From Austropuccinia psidii (Eukaryota > Basidiomycota > Pucciniomycetes > Pucciniales > Sphaerophragmiaceae), in the NCBI GenBank assembly GCA_023105745.1, contig JALGQZ010000003.1:42618185-42682184 (forward strand): 64,000 bases of DNA, read 5' to 3'. Shown here piece after piece: positions 10,753-24,042 of this stretch. The notes under the pieces were generated by a model. The model worked only from the letters and a program-made list of their open reading frames with translations. It was not told where the DNA came from and searched no databases. Each line of letters opens with the position of its first letter. The stretch's first letter is position 1. The position numbers and the translations under genes were made by a program.

Positions 10753-12571
10753 TGTAAGGTGTGGATATGAAACTTTGATTAAAAATCAAGTACTTTACCT
10801 GTCCTCAAAATTTGTATAAGGTAAAATTCAGTTAAAAATAGTATGAAATATTATTTTTAAGAGAAAACACGCCAATTTTATTGTTTATAACTTTATTAGT
10901 ATAAAACAATAATATTATAAAAATTTATTGTTTTACCAACAATAAAAATTTATCCAAAAAAATACTCTACAAGAGATATTTTAAGGCTACAAAAGAAATT
11001 TCTTCAAGAGCAATTTCAATTGGAATTAATTGAGTAAAGAGCTGCAAGCAATTAATTAAAGAACAAAGTCTTTAAAAAGAATATTAAAGAGAAAACACGC
11101 CCAAAAGTGACCAGAGTGAATTTGGAAACAAAGTGATAAAGTTTACAGTGATGAAAGATGCTTTAATTCACTTTTGGGGTGGTTCAGGGGTAAAAATGAT
11201 TATAATGATTTTTTTCACGTCGTTAAAAGGCTTAAAATGATTTAAAAATGGTGGTTGGAATCTTTGATTGATTGGTTTAACAGTGTTTAAACTAATTAAT
11301 AAAAGGAAAAGATTCTAACATGAAGAGAAAAGTGGGGCAAAGAAGACATTCTTTTATAGCCATCAATTCTCTTACTCCAAAAGTAAAATTTACTCTTGTC
11401 AGTAGTGAAAAACAGTCTGACAACAGAAAAGCCAATTATGGCATCATTGAACCCTGGCTTAGACCAAAAAGGGCTGGTTTAAGCCATTTTTAGCCATTTT
11501 TAGCCATTTTAGACCCTTAAATCAGCCATTACTATAGCAATACCAGGCCTAGAGCCTTCAAAACACGTCAGAATGTGTGTAAGAGGCGTAGAAACCAGTA
11601 AAAACTTTTTTTACTATGGATGTTTTATCTTAAGGGTAGTTTTACCCTCTTGGCAACAGCTAAAACTACCCCAGTTGGTATCAAAACCTCATCATCAATT
11701 GAGTCCACAGACCCTGTAACTCAATTCCAGGCCAAAAGTGATGAACTTTTGCGTGAATTTTGACATCCCACGCCTGTCAGCAAGGATTTTGGGGGTCTAG
11801 CTCCCCCTTAGAGCTGGAGTTCCTTTTCCCCCTCAAATTTAATCTTTCCAATTTATTTTTCCTTTAATTCCTCATCATGTATTATACTTATAATTTACAT
11901 ATGTAATTCAATTCAATTGTACAGTATAATACAGTAATAATTGACACCTCATATGTAAATCAAAGTTCACTTATGTAATACACACGCACATTTTGACATT
12001 TCAATTGAATTCAATCGAAAATACTTCAATTCCTCATAACTTCTAAACTAAACACAACACCTCAATTTTAACACAAAAATTGATGGTTAACACCACATGT
12101 GGTGTGAATTAAATTAAGGTTTTGAGGATTTTCAACTTTTGTATTGAAAATACTAAAAACTTAATTTAAGCTTATTTAGAGTTGAGTTACAAGAACTTCA
12201 CTCAGAGGTGACCCCACCTGATTTTTTATGAGGAATCCAATAGTGAAATGAATTTTATATGTTTATTTATTGGATAAAAAGTTATAATGAATTTTATTTA
12301 ATTTTTTTCCAAATTTATTTATTTTTTCACAATTTTGTTAAAATTTCATTTTTACTTAATTTTTTCAAGTATAAATGTAATTTTATAATCTCAAAATTTG
12401 ATTTAATTTTATTTTTAAATTGTAATTAATTTTTTTTATTTTGAATATAATTTTATATTCATATTTTGATTTTTATTTTAATAATATAAATAAATTTATT
12501 TTATTTATATTAATATGTTAATTTTGTATTTGTGGTCTTTTGGGTATATGAAATTACCTCTAAGGCTCACA
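10753..12571 (-). repeat. Element A 5' LTR (1819 bp)
   Basis: This is the partner of 2524-4330 in the same orientation. The minus strand starts TGTGAGCC at 12571 and ends CTTACA at 10753. The flanking AATAC duplication is at 12572-12576. It should carry the promoter for the minus-strand transcript. Confidence 0.95.
12090..12105. promoter_or_regulatory. 16-bp palindrome, A-family LTR copy 2
   Basis: It is identical to the palindrome at 3850-3865. Confidence 0.5.
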
Positions 12572-12576
12572 AATAC

Positions 12577-13528
12577 TGTGCAGCTGGTAACAGACTGAGT
12601 AAAGGATACATTACCAGTACAGAATCTGAAGACAGTATTGAAGTGCAAATTGCTAAAAGAGGCACTTTATTTAAAACAGAAAAAGCAAAAAACCCACCAA
12701 AAGGTTTGTGTTTTCTGTTTTCAATTCTTATTTTCTCTTGAATTGAAAAGGAAAAAGGCGCATACCAGAAATGGAAGCAGCTATTCAGTCCAACCAGATG
12801 GACCTGGAAAAGGAAGAGGTAAGACCAGTACAAGGTCTTCCAAGTCTTCCTCAAGAAAAACACATCTGGAGGATGCCAGAGCTTCCCCCATTCCCCAAGG
12901 TCTGTACCAACAAACTTTGATGTGAACTCTGAGCCTGAACTAATTGAAGGTAATATTTTAAGGGCTGGGCCACTTTCAAGTGGAAGCCATAGAAATATAT
13001 CAGTCCCAATACAAGAATTGGTTCAGAGCAGCAAAAAAAGAGGAGTGGGAAATATGCACAAGCCTTTGGAAGTGGGCCACGAACAACTACTTACACACCA
13101 AGAGCTTTGTGGGTCAGGAGAAAACCATAGAGCTCTTAGGAGGGTGGAGCCCATTGTCCTGCAAAGAAAAGGTCAAAAAGATAAAGAATTAGCTGAAGAA
13201 CCAAAGCCTTTTATCTGTAGACCAGAAGAAGGAATTGGAAATGAATCCAGCTTTGGAAGAAGGCCCAGTGGTGTCTACCAGCTCCAAACCAGCCCCAGAA
13301 ACCTCCAAAGAGAAGCCCAAAGGACCTCAGAAGAAGAAGAAAGGTCCCAAGCACCATCAGGGCAAGCTCAAAGGCAAAGCAAATTGGTACAGACCTTACC
13401 CACAAAGGTACAGGATCCTCAAATTGCAGCCTTCAGCCGTGGACAGTGTCTTCAATATGGCCAGGACTCTTATGGAGTTCACAGCCAAAGAGCAGGAAAG
13501 GATGAACAGGACCTTTCAATGCAAATAA
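12577..13528 (+). pseudogene. Element B gag ORF1, interrupted by element A and decayed
   Basis: The first exon starts left of element A (about 2515-2523) and resumes here, reading STESEDSIEVQ and then a Lys-rich stretch to 12703. A 47-bp intron follows, and the next exon reads KRRIPEMEAAIQSNQ in frame to about 12920. The rest moves through two other frames: SEPELIEG at about 12925, then VEAIEIYQSQY from 12980 onward. The latter frame holds the W, NNYL, FVG and GGW residues shared with A's ORF1 and ends FQCK at the stop 13526-13528, with one TAG near 13190. A Pro/Lys-rich basic tract lies at 13260-13380. The matches to A (ORF1) and D (49581-50256) show these are homologous gag proteins. Confidence 0.7.
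12704..12750 (+). other. Predicted intron in element B gag ORF1 (47 bp)
   Basis: It starts GTTTGTG, is pyrimidine-rich (TTTTCTCTTG) and ends GAAAAG. Removing it joins a one-base remainder to GA and continues an open frame of about 55 codons. Unspliced, the first frame stops within the intron. Confidence 0.5.
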
Positions 13529-16500
13529 TACAGGAAATACAATTTGTTAAATCTAGTATCGATGTAGAACTTGGTAAATTTGATGCAAAGTTAAATAAAA
13601 TAACATCAGATATAAGCTAATTAAAAAGAAATGACAAAGATTATACTGAATGGTATAAGTTGACACATGTCAAACTTGATTCAATTACCAATACATGTGA
13701 CAGAATTGAAAATAAATGTCAATCCCAAAATGATTAAATGGAAGATTGTTCCATTTTAAACATTAATGATCAACTTAGAACTCTAAAAGATAATGTTTTG
13801 GAAATAATTAACAATACCAATCAGTTTGCCACACATTTGGAAAAAAGTGACAGTGAAAGGCAGAAGTTAAAGAATGAAATAATTGCAAATGTGGAGAAAA
13901 TTCATAGGAATTATGAACCACATATGCCAAGGCATTCTACACCTTTGACTGAAGAGAAACATTCTGTAAAACAAAGTTTGACCCCATTTTTAGGAGAAAA
14001 TCCTATCTTTGGAAAAGATATTCCCAAACTGGAAGAATGGCCAACATTCTCTGGTGAGGGAGATCACAATCACATTGAGTTCATCAGAACAATTGATATG
14101 TTTCAGGAAGATTTTCACATACCTGATTAAATCATAGTGGGCAAGCTACACTCTTTGTTTACCAGAACTGCAAAGAAATGGTATTACAAAATGAGACTAG
14201 ATCATGGTAAACATGATTGGCCTTGGTGGAGATGTGAAATAATCACCAAATGGGCTAACAATCTATGGAGATTTAAAATGTAAAATTCTTTTGAAAGTGC
14301 CATTTTTAACTCAGAAAAGGATAAACCACTTACTTGGTTCCTCAAACAGAAAGACAGATTATCTGCCTTACACCCAGATATGTCTGACTGTATAATTAAT
14401 ATGAAAATATTAAGAAAATTTGGAGGAGGACTAGAACATGCTATCAAGTGCAGATGTGTAGAACCCTGTTCAACAGAAGACTACATCAATTCCATGGAAT
14501 ATATAATTAATAGGACAAGAATTGGTAAAACCTAGACTAGAGTCCCTATGGAATCCAAAATGGTCTCCAAAACTTCCAGAGAAGATAAGAGGCCTGAAAT
14601 ACCTTTCTTTAAGTGTCATAAATTTGGAAGCACCTCACATTTAGCCAACACTTGCACCAAAAAGACAAAAATTAATGAAGCTCAAGTCATTGAAGAAGCT
14701 CAGTGTACTGAAGAGAAAGAGGAATCTGATCTAGATTCTGCATCCTCTGAGGATACACCAGTAGAGGACTATCCCATTGAAAACATTACAGCTTTCTTTG
14801 AGGTCACAGAAGTCCATACTCACTTGCCACAGTACAGTGAGGATTTTTATAACCTGATCAATATCCAGGATGCCAGAATGTGTAAAACTAAACCTGCTAG
14901 AGGGAGAGGATACACTGCTGGAGCATCTTATATAACATCAATCCTGATGAATGATATTGAAGCCAGAGTAAATTTGTATACAGGGGCATTTTGTACTTTT
15001 GTAGGCAAAGATTATCTTCAAGCCATACTCCCTGGATGGAAGAACCATTTATTGCCAATAGAGGGTGTAAAACTTATTAGTTCCAGTAATAATATGTACC
15101 CTTTAGGAATATTGGAGACTAATCATGTATTTCCACATCTAGAAGGAAGTGTAAGAATGAAAAGTGAGATAGTAGTAATGGAAAATTTCACATCTCAGCA
15201 CATCATTATTTGGAATGATTATTTGAATATTTATGGTATTGACCTCAATAACCATAAAGACAGATATTTCAAAATTGGAGAAAATAAAGACAAAAATTTG
15301 CTTTTTCCAATATGCCAAAACAAATATCTGTGATATCTTCTGTTAAAGATACTGATAAGGATGAATCTGTGGATAATCAACTTGTTGAAGCACAAATTAA
15401 CCCATCATTATCACCCAAAATGAGGCATGATCTTATTGATGTATTATACACATATAAGAATGCCTTTGCTTCTGACAATGAACCATTAGGCACTATTAAA
15501 GGGCATGAAGTTTATATTTCTCTTAATATTGACAGACCATACCCTCCAGTACTTAGAGGACCAGCTTATCCAGTCAGTCCCAGAGCTAGAGAAGCCATGG
15601 AAAAACATATCCAAGAGTTGATCCAACTTGGTGTACTAAGGAAGGTAGGCCATAATGAAGAATTTCAAGTGACAACACCTGTTATTATTGCTTGGCATAA
15701 TTATAAATCAAGGATGGTTGGATATCTTAGAGAATTGAATACCTACACAGTTCCAGATAGGTTACCAATTCCTAGAATTCAAGAAACCTCAACTCAATTA
15801 TATAAATCCAAGTATATAACATCCATGGATGCTTTGAAAGGTCTCCATCAAAATGTTTTTAAGCCCAAAACTAAGAAATTACTTCTAATTATCACTCACT
15901 GTGGTAATTATGAGTATCTTAGAATTCCAATTGCTATTAAAAATGCACCATCTCATTATCAAAGAATGATGAATACCATCTTCCCCATAGAATCATCTGA
16001 AGGATGACTTATCATTTATATTGATAATATTATCATATGTTCTGACTCATGGTCTTTGCACCTTGAAAGACTTTCAAGAGTACTTGACAAAGCTTCAGGA
16101 GTGAATATGAATATTTCACTCAAGAAATGTAACTTTGGCTTTGAAGAACTCAAATCTTTAGGACATATTGTTTCTGGTTTAAGCTTGGGTATTGACAAAA
16201 ATAAAGTGGCAGCAGTGTTACTTAAGCCAATACCTCAGAATAAGAAAGAAATTATGGCTTTTCTTGGTTTTGCCAGTTATTAGAGGAAACACCTGAAATA
16301 CTTTGCAATTCTAGCCAAGTCACTCTATAAAATCTGTGATCAACAGACAATGTTTGATATGCCACACAAAAGAATTAAATATTATGAGAAGATAAGGAAA
16401 GCTCTTACAGAAGCACCTTTACTCCTCATGCCTGACTGGAATATACCTTCTAAATTGTACATTGATTCATGTGGAGATGGATTAGGGGAAGCCCTACATC

Positions 16501-18470
16501 AGGTCCAAATTATTGATGACAAACCTACAGAGGGACCAGCTTGTTACATCTCAAGACAAATCAAACCAACAGAAGCCAGATATGGTGCAAGCCAGATGGA
16601 GTGCTTATGTTTGGTATGGGCACTTGATAAATTAAACTATTATCTTGATGGCAGTGTTTTTGAATTTATAACTGACTGTAATGTTGTGAAATCACTTCTT
16701 AACATGAAAGCTCCCAACAGAAATATGTTGAGATGGAAAATAGCCATTCAAGAATATAGAGGTAACATTACTATAGTTAATAAAGCAGGAAACATTCACA
16801 AGAATGCTGATGGACCTATCAGATGTGCATTAGCCAATACTCCTGATAACCCAGCTTATGTACCTTTGGAAGCAGAACCACAGATTCCAATTGAAGGAAT
16901 TAACATAACTGATATTGGGACTGAATCCTTTGAAGAAGTCAGAGAATCTTATAAGCAAGACAATAATTGCCATATCTTGACTTCCTTTTTAGATAAAGAC
17001 TGCAAAGATACATCTTTAGGCAATGCACTGGATGAATTTTGGAAAAATTCCTATTCTGAAGGAAGATTTCACTTGTTTGATGGGATAATCTATCACAGAA
17101 CCAAACATTCTTGTGTAATGGCATTGTGTAGCAGATTTCTTATCAATACCATTCTTCATGAATGCCATGATAGCATCTGCTCTGGACACCTGTCAGAAAA
17201 CAGAAAACTTTAAAAAGTGAAGCACTGTACATGGTGGCCATCTTGGAGAAAAGAAACCATTGAATATTGCCATACCTGTGATAGATTCCAAATTGCAAAC
17301 AGGAGTACAGGCAAGAAATTTGGACTGATGATTCATATTCAAGAGCCAAAATCCGCTTGGGAAGTTGTTCACATGGATTGGGTCACAGCACTTCCTCCAA
17401 GTGGTGACAAAGGTTATAATGCTTTTTTGGTCATTTTAGACAGATATAGAAAAGCTCCCATATTCTTACCATGTCATAAAGATGATACTGCTATGGATAC
17501 AGCTCTTCTTCTATGGAGTAGAGTTATTTCTCATAAAGGAATATTCAAGAATATCATAAGTGACAGAGATCCCAAGTTCACATATGCACTTTGGACCAAT
17601 ATTCACAGATTGTTTGTGACTAAGTTATCATTCTCTACAGCATATCACCGTCAAACAGATGGGCTAGCAGAAAGAATGATTCAAACTTTAGAAGACATGA
17701 TCAGGATATTTTGTGCTTATGGTTTAGAATTCAAAGATTCAGATGGCTTTACCCATGACTGGTGCACTCTTATACCTGTATTAAAATTAGCATATAAGGC
17801 ATCAGTCCATCCTTCCACAGGTCAAACTCCTGCTATGTTAGAAAAAGGATGAAATCCAAGACTCCCACCAGATACACTGAGGAAAGACTTGATTGACATT
17901 CATCCTACAGCTTCCAGCTTCAAAGTAATGCTTGATAAAGTAAAACATCATGCAAAAAAAAGTATGAATGATTCTTTTGAATATGCTAAACAGAAGTGGG
18001 ACCAGAGTCACAAAGTACCAGACTTCAAAGTAGGGGACTTAGTTCTAGTTTCAACCTTGAATTTTATTAATATCAAAGTCCTAAAGAAACTTAAAGCTTC
18101 TTATGTAGGACCTTTTGTTATTGTTTCCTTACATGGAGCCAATGCGGTTCAAGTGGAATTAAGTGGTGAACTGGATAATAAACACCCCACCTTTCCAGTC
18201 AGCCTGATAAAACCTTATCAACCAACTGACAAAGAATCATTTCCTTTAAGGAACCCAACACCTTTGACTGTACCACCAGTAGAACAGGATGAAGACAAAA
18301 AGATAATGAAAGTCATTACAGAAAGGAGACTTAGGGGTAAAAATCAAAGAGAATATCTATTCAGATATAGAAATCCAGTACATGAAGATGAATGGCTGGC
18401 AGAATCAGAAATACCTTACTCAGATAAACTCTTAAGAAGATTTAGACATGAAAGAAGGCCAAAAGCCTGA
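13519..18470 (+). pseudogene. Element B gag-pol ORF2, decayed
   Basis: The ATG at 13519 overlaps the ORF1 stop (13526-13528). Frame 1 carries the gag middle and capsid to about 15305, with in-frame stops at 13618, 13735, 14128, 14281 and 14533. A 1-nt indel near 15305 moves the rest to frame 0, which has stops at 16005-16007, 16281-16283, 17211-17213 and 17850-17852. Lost key residues: the zinc knuckle is CHKF, with the second Cys gone (14614-14655); the protease is YTG (14977-14985); RT is YIDN instead of YIDD (16017-16028). RNase H keeps YIDSCGDG, and integrase keeps HMDW, SDRDPK and the downstream Glu (GLAERM). A chromodomain-like tail ends at the stop 18468-18470. It is similar along its whole length to A's ORF2. 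Confidence 0.92.
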
Positions 18471-18602
18471 ATATGTCTATAAATGTGCTTTTAATTACTT
18501 GATGTGAGTAATGAAAAGAGGTTGGACAGTGGACATTAACCCCCTTTGGGGCCTTTTTCTTCTTTATACCATTGATGAAATTGTAGTAGAATTTTATTTT
18601 TT

Positions 18603-18614
18603 GGTGGGAGGGAA
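18603..18614 (+). promoter_or_regulatory. Element B polypurine tract
   Basis: GGTGGGAGGGAA lies directly before the 3' LTR at 18615, matching the position and sequence of the tract in A. Confidence 0.7.
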
Positions 18615-20499
18615 TGTGAGCCTTGAGGTATATTTTACATACCCAAATAGGCCACAATTATCTTGACAAAAATTCTGAACTATGCATAACCCAGAGGGCA
18701 TGCATATATTCAAAATTCATCATTTTTGATTTCAGAAAAGATGAATAACTGTTTATTGAGTAAGTAAATCCATGGATTCTACACAAAGAATTCACCTAGG
18801 GTAGTGCCATAGAGTGAATAAGCTCAAATCAACTCTTTGAGGTGGTAATATGGAAAATACTTCAATACCACATCATCAATACCATATAAAGGATCCGTGA
18901 GAATTTTTGTTTTTCTCTATTTTATGCCAAAATAATGGGAATGTGAGAAATCCCATTTTACATACACACCAAGAATAATTTTCTGCATGTTTTGAGAACT
19001 TAATATTATGGTATGCCTACATGCACTTTTGGTACACCCATAGTGGATATCTCACTTTAAGCTTAAAATTCTATTTTGATGAAAAAAATAGGCAAGGGGG
19101 ACAAAAGACATCAAAGAAAGCCAGGGTACCCAACTTCTGAGGCCTCTGAGGTGTGGAAAGCTCCAAATCTTGGATCCATGGCTGATCTTGGCCCAATTAG
19201 TAAACTCAAACCTTTTTGGGAACCTGGTCACCATGTTATGACTACAGTAAATTATAAGAAAATAGCAAATAACCTGCTATCTTGACATGCCAAGGAGGTA
19301 AAGAACAACTAGACTCCTGTAACCATGTCAATTATTAATGAATTACCATGGATAAGCCCCAAAAGAGTAATTAAAACCCTTTTTGGACTAGTATCCATTG
19401 ATTTACCTCATAGCAACCAGCCATACACTGCTATTTGAAATTCTACATACAATTGAGGTAAAAACTTCAAAAAGTCATTAAAAATACAATTCTTAATGAA
19501 TCTTCCTGAAACATCCAGGACCAATTGAGAGCTGTATAATTCATATAAAAACCAAAAAGAATCATACTTTCATATCTAAAATTAAAAGGTTTACTTACAG
19601 TCCATTTTTGATGATTCCATGTGAAACACAGAATCCTTAAAAATTTACAGAAAATACATTCTGTGATGAAATTTCCAATAACATTGATAAATTTGAGAAA
19701 TCAATGATTATTTTGGAATAAAAGAGGATTTACAGTTTTTACTCCTTTTATTCTCAACCATAAATGGGTTGTTAGTCACATAAAAGCCCCAATTAAGTAA
19801 TTATGATAATCTTATGTGACAACAAATGATGCAATCAATAATCCCAAAAGGTTTATTGTTTTCTCACTCACTTTTTTTTTAGTTTTGTCCATGTCATGCA
19901 TCTGTGAGCTGTCTTAGACTTAAAAGAGGCCTCCTCTTGCTGTTTTTTCCAAATCATCACATTATTCAATTATACCTTTATTACCAACAAGTAATTATTA
20001 GTTAAGACTTTTCTTAAGTGTTTTAATTCTTTCAGAATCAATCAGAAAGATGTTGAATCATAGAAAATAAACTATATATTGCTGTAATACTTTTATAAAT
20101 CCACAATTATCCTTCAAATTTCTCAGCTATTATCTTTGATAAGTTCTTTGGAGTATTAGTGAGTGAATTATCTTAAATTCTTCAAGTTTTTCTCTAGTAA
20201 TTGTTTTCTTCAAGAATTATATTTATAATTATTCTTGCAAAAGATACTTATATATTAAAATAATTTTATTTTTTTAATAAAGAAGTTTTATTATTAAATA
20301 CTTCTTGTAATGGATTCTCATGGACAATTACTGCTTACTGTTATAATCACTAGTAGTGTATAAAAAGTAGAAGAAATAATTAATTACTTAATTATTGAAT
20401 TGTAGTTATTATAATTTCTATTCTTATATTTCATAAGAAAAGTCATAGTGCTGTTTATTAATAGTAATATTATCAACAGTTTCATAGAAACATCTTACA
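18615..20499 (+). repeat. Element B 3' LTR (1885 bp)
   Basis: It starts TGTGAGCCTTGAGG, ends CATCTTACA, and is followed by the target duplication CTCCA (20500-20504). It matches 160-2024 along its full length with many substitutions and small indels. Confidence 0.93.
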
Positions 20500-20504
20500 C
20501 TCCA

Positions 20505-23342
20505 GTTGGGGTTATCTACTCATTATCAAATAAGGAGTAAGAAACACTGCGGGCCTACATTTCTAACAATTTTTAAAAGTCTTTCATTAGGCCAAGCTCA
20601 TCTTCAACAGGATAACCTGTCCTTTTTGTCAAGAAAAGGGATGGTGGCCTTTGTTTGTGTGTTGACTACTGCAAACTCAATTCTGTCACTAGGGAGAACA
20701 GGTATCCTGTCCCTCCTATGAACCAGCTTCTTACTGTATTCAATGGTTCCACTATCTTCTCCAAGATAGACCTGCATGGTGCATTTAATCTCCTGAGAAT
20801 TCAAGAGGGGTATGAGCACTTAACTTCCTTTGGAGCCAAATATGTTAGTTATAATTATTTGGTTATTCCATTTGTCCTTACCAATGGTCCTGCTTCATTC
20901 TATAACCTTGGCAATGATATATTCTAAGATTTCTTGGATATTTTTGTTCTAGTTTATCTAGATGATATTATGGGTTTTTCTAGTTCTGAGGAGGAACATG
21001 TCAAACATGTGGCCTCTGTCCTCCACAGACTGAGGGACAATAATTTGTTTTCCAAAGCCTCAAAGTTTGTATTCCATGCCTGAAGTGTGGAATACTTTGG
21101 TTATGTTTTTCAAGTGATGGCCTCAAGATTGATTAGTCAAAAGTTCAGAAAATTAACAATTGCCCTCAGCTCAAGAGCATCAAAGCCCTTCAATCATTTC
21201 TTGGCTTTTCCGATTTCTATTGTTGTTTCATTAAAAACTACTCTAAAAAAATCACTTCTCTCACTTCCCTTCTCAAAAAAGATTCCCCCTTTATCTTCAA
21301 TGAGGAAGCTTTTAGTCAGTTTCAGATACTCAAAGAAGCCTTCACCACTGCTTCTATCCTTTCCCATTTCAATCCTTCTCTACCAAATATCTTAGAGACT
21401 GATGCTTCTGATTATGCCTTGGGTTCTGTACTGAGTCAGGTGAATGAATTAAGAAAGAATCCCATTTGTTTTGATAGTTGCAAGCTCCTCCCAGCTGAGC
21501 TTAACTATGAAATCCATGACAAGGAACTCCTTGGCATAGTTTGGGCTCTCACGCACTTGAGAGCTTTTCTTCTTTCTCTCTCCAATTCTTTCAGGGTCTT
21601 GACAGAATATTCTTCTCTTCAATATTTCATGTCTTCCAAAGTTCTTACTTGTCATCAGGACCATTTAATTGAATTTCTCTCTTAGTTTCATTTCACTATC
21701 ACTTACTGCCCAGGCAGACTGACCACTTTATCAGATGCATTGCCACATTAGGACAATAGGTGCCCAGAGAGGGGGGTGGACTTAATCAGAAAGAATCCTC
21801 AAAAATTTCTAAAATTTCTAAAGCAACATGAAATTAATTGGTCAAGATTTTTCTCAATCAAATTTGAAATGTTTTCAGTTGTAGTTTAACAAATTCAAAA
21901 GTAAGTATTGCAAGACAAACAATACAAGGAAATTCTCAAGCAATTAGCAAGAGGTGAATCAGTCTCAGATTATTCTCTTGAAACTCAAGCCAAATTGTTA
22001 TTATTCAAAGGCAAAGTAGTTATTCCAAGCAATCCTGAAATTCAATTGGACATTCTTCAAAAGAATTATGACTCACCATTGGCTTGCCATCTTGGCCAGG
22101 AGAAGACCCTCAATCTCATCAAGAGGGACTTTTATGGGGCCGGCCTGAATCAATTCATTGAGGACTATGTGTCCTCATGTCAGCAATGTTCAAGAAAAAA
22201 GAACATTCACCATGAAAAGTTTGGATTACTCAAGCCTCTTCAAATTCCATCTGGTCCTTGGAGCTCATTATCAATGGACTTCATCACTCAATTGCCTCTG
22301 TCAAACAACTTTGATTCAATTTTAGTCGTTGTGGACAGATTCTAAAAAATGGAAATTTTTATTTCAGCTTATGGAACAATCACTGCCTTGAACTTAGCTC
22401 AAATCTTCATCAGCCATGTCTTTTTCCAAACATGGCCTTCCAGTAAGTGTTGTTAATGATAGAGGATCTTTATTTGTTTCATCATTCTGAACCAATTCAT
22501 GTCAGCAGCTCAAGATATCAAGAGATCTTTCAACTACTTTTCATCCTAAAACAGATGGACAGACAGAGAGGGTGAATCAGATTCTAGAACAGTATCTTTG
22601 GATGTATGTCATCTACCATCAAGATCACTGGCACACCTGGCACCCTCTGGCTGAATTTTCTTACAATAATGCAGAACATTCATCAACAAAACAATCACCC
22701 TTTTTCACCATTTATGGAAGAAATTCCAGCTTTTACTCAATCCATATTTCTCAAGACTCACCTGCTGGAAAGTCATCAACAGAACTCCAATCAGTACAGA
22801 AAATCTTCAAAGAAGAACTAGAGTCAGAAATAAATCATTGTAAGAAGTATGCAGATGAAAATAGGAAAATTCCACCTGATTTCCAACCTGTGGACAGAGT
22901 TTAGCTAGCCTCAAATAATATCAAGACTACAAGACCCATTAAGAAGCTTTAAGAAATATGGTTGGGACCTTTTAAAGTCTTGAAGAATGTTTTCAGCCAT
23001 TCATATCACCTCAAGTTGCCTTTTCAATGGAAGTCAGTTCACCCTGTATTCCATGTGTCATTATGAGGACCAGTCAAGCAGTCAATAATCCCAAATCAAA
23101 ATCAATTTCCACCACCACCAGCTCTAGTGGAGGAGCAAGAAGAATGGGAAGTGGCTCAGGTTCTGAACTCAAAACTTAAAAGAGGTAAATTATGGTATCT
23201 TGTAGAGTGGCAAAGATTCAGTTAAGACCCATAAAGAACAACTTGGGAGCCAGCTTCCAGCCTTAAAAAATCACAAGACCTTGTCAAGGACTTCCATCCA
23301 TTGTATCCTGACAAGCCTGGCCCAAATACCTCAAGAGTTTGA
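20505..23342 (+). pseudogene. Element C pol: RT, RNase H, integrase, chromodomain (Tf2-like), decayed
   Basis: It continues the frame of bases 1-159 with IYSLSNKE. RT holds CVDYCKLNSVT, a FSKIDLHGAFN block (20655 on) and an intact YLDD at 20955-20966. RNase H starts at ETDASDYALG (about 21397), with IHDKELLGIVWAL downstream. The integrase zinc finger is at about 22060-22195 with the first His changed to Tyr. The first catalytic Asp is in SMDFIT; the rest shifts frame near 22450 (NDRGS) and resumes at DGQTERVNQ. A chromodomain-type tail (WYLVEW..TTWEPAS) and YPDKPGPN end the protein at the stop 23340-23342. There are several stops (for example in IF-stop-DF at about 20925 and a Trp-position stop near 21685) and at least three frameshifts. 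This family is distinct from A, B and D. Confidence 0.9.
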
Positions 23343-24042
23343 TTTTATGGTGCTTGGTGGGGATTGGATTTTATGAAAGTGAGTTCCTCTCCTGGAATTC
23401 ACCTTTAAGGGGGTATTCTACCCAAATTTTGTTGTAAAAATCACCTTTTCCACTTTTTGAGTACTTGTCAATTCTTTGGACAGATTCAGAAGGCCTTGCA
23501 ACATCAATACCCTCAAATTTGGACCTTTTTGTCAAGATATGGCCAAATTTCTTTTTCTTTTATTTTCTTTTCTCAATTATGCCAATAATCATGTTTCAAG
23601 ACATTCATTACTTCAATTCAATTAGGTAAAAGCTCTTTTCACTTGTTATGGTCCTTGGTGGAGAGTGGAAATTATGAAAGTGAGTTCCATCTCCTGGTAT
23701 GCATCTTTGAGAGTTTCTACTCCTTTTAAAACATCACCTTGGCCACTCTGTGAGAATCAAATGCTTGTTTTTTAGCTTTCAGAAAGCTCATGGCCAAAAC
23801 CAAGCAACTCACCACAAGAAAGACAAACCTCAGCAATTTCTTTATTTCTTTCCTTACTCTCTTTTTCTCTTAATTTCTTTCATTTATTTTTTACTTGTAT
23901 AATTCTTGTTTTATTTTCTTATCAAACCATCAGCATACCCTCCCATATCATGTATTGGGAGGTTACATTTTTATTTTTATTTTATCTTTTCTCAGTAAGA
24001 GTGGGGATAAAAGACAAACCAAACAAAAACAAGGACAACAGA
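23343..24042 (+). repeat. Element C post-pol spacer with a roughly 300-bp-period imperfect direct repeat
   Basis: A block starting ATGGTGCTTGGTGGGGA (23350) recurs as ATGGTCCTTGGTGGAGA near 23649. Both are followed by ATTATGAAAGTGAGTTC-like sequence, a CTCCTGG, a CACCTT..CCACT stretch and a T/C-rich tail. The unit is about 125 bp of clear similarity at a spacing of about 300 bp. No convincing plus-strand gene is seen. Confidence 0.55.

Larger units (their letters stand above)
2524..12571 (-). mobile_element. Element A: complete Gypsy LTR retrotransposon
   Basis: This is a 10,048-bp element on the minus strand with two nearly identical LTRs (2524-4330 and 10753-12571). Perfect 5-bp target duplications AATAC lie at 2519-2523 and 12572-12576. 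Reading on the minus strand the order is 5' LTR, primer-site region, spliced gag ORF1, gag-pol ORF2, polypurine tract, 3' LTR. By eye the LTRs differ at roughly 2 percent of positions, so this is the youngest element in the window. It still carries at least two nonsense codons and an RNase H active-site change, so this copy is probably not autonomous. Confidence 0.96.
160..20499 (+). mobile_element. Element B: Gypsy LTR retrotransposon, with element A nested in it
   Basis: B has two long LTRs (160-2024 and 18615-20499) in the same orientation. Identical 5-bp target duplications flank it: CTCCA at 155-159 and at 20500-20504. The internal part is interrupted by element A at 2524-12571. Without A, B is about 10.3 kb, close to A's own 10.0 kb. 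Order: LTR, primer-site region, gag ORF1 with an intron, gag-pol ORF2, polypurine tract, LTR. Both frames carry several stops and shifts, so B is dead. Its LTRs differ from each other more than A's do, which fits B being older than A. Confidence 0.93.

Noticed and set aside
12922..13620. 232-codon plus-strand frame treated as one protein
   Set aside because: It mixes a true ORF1 piece (SEPELIEG), an out-of-frame middle and the true start of ORF2 (from 13519). It is not one gene.
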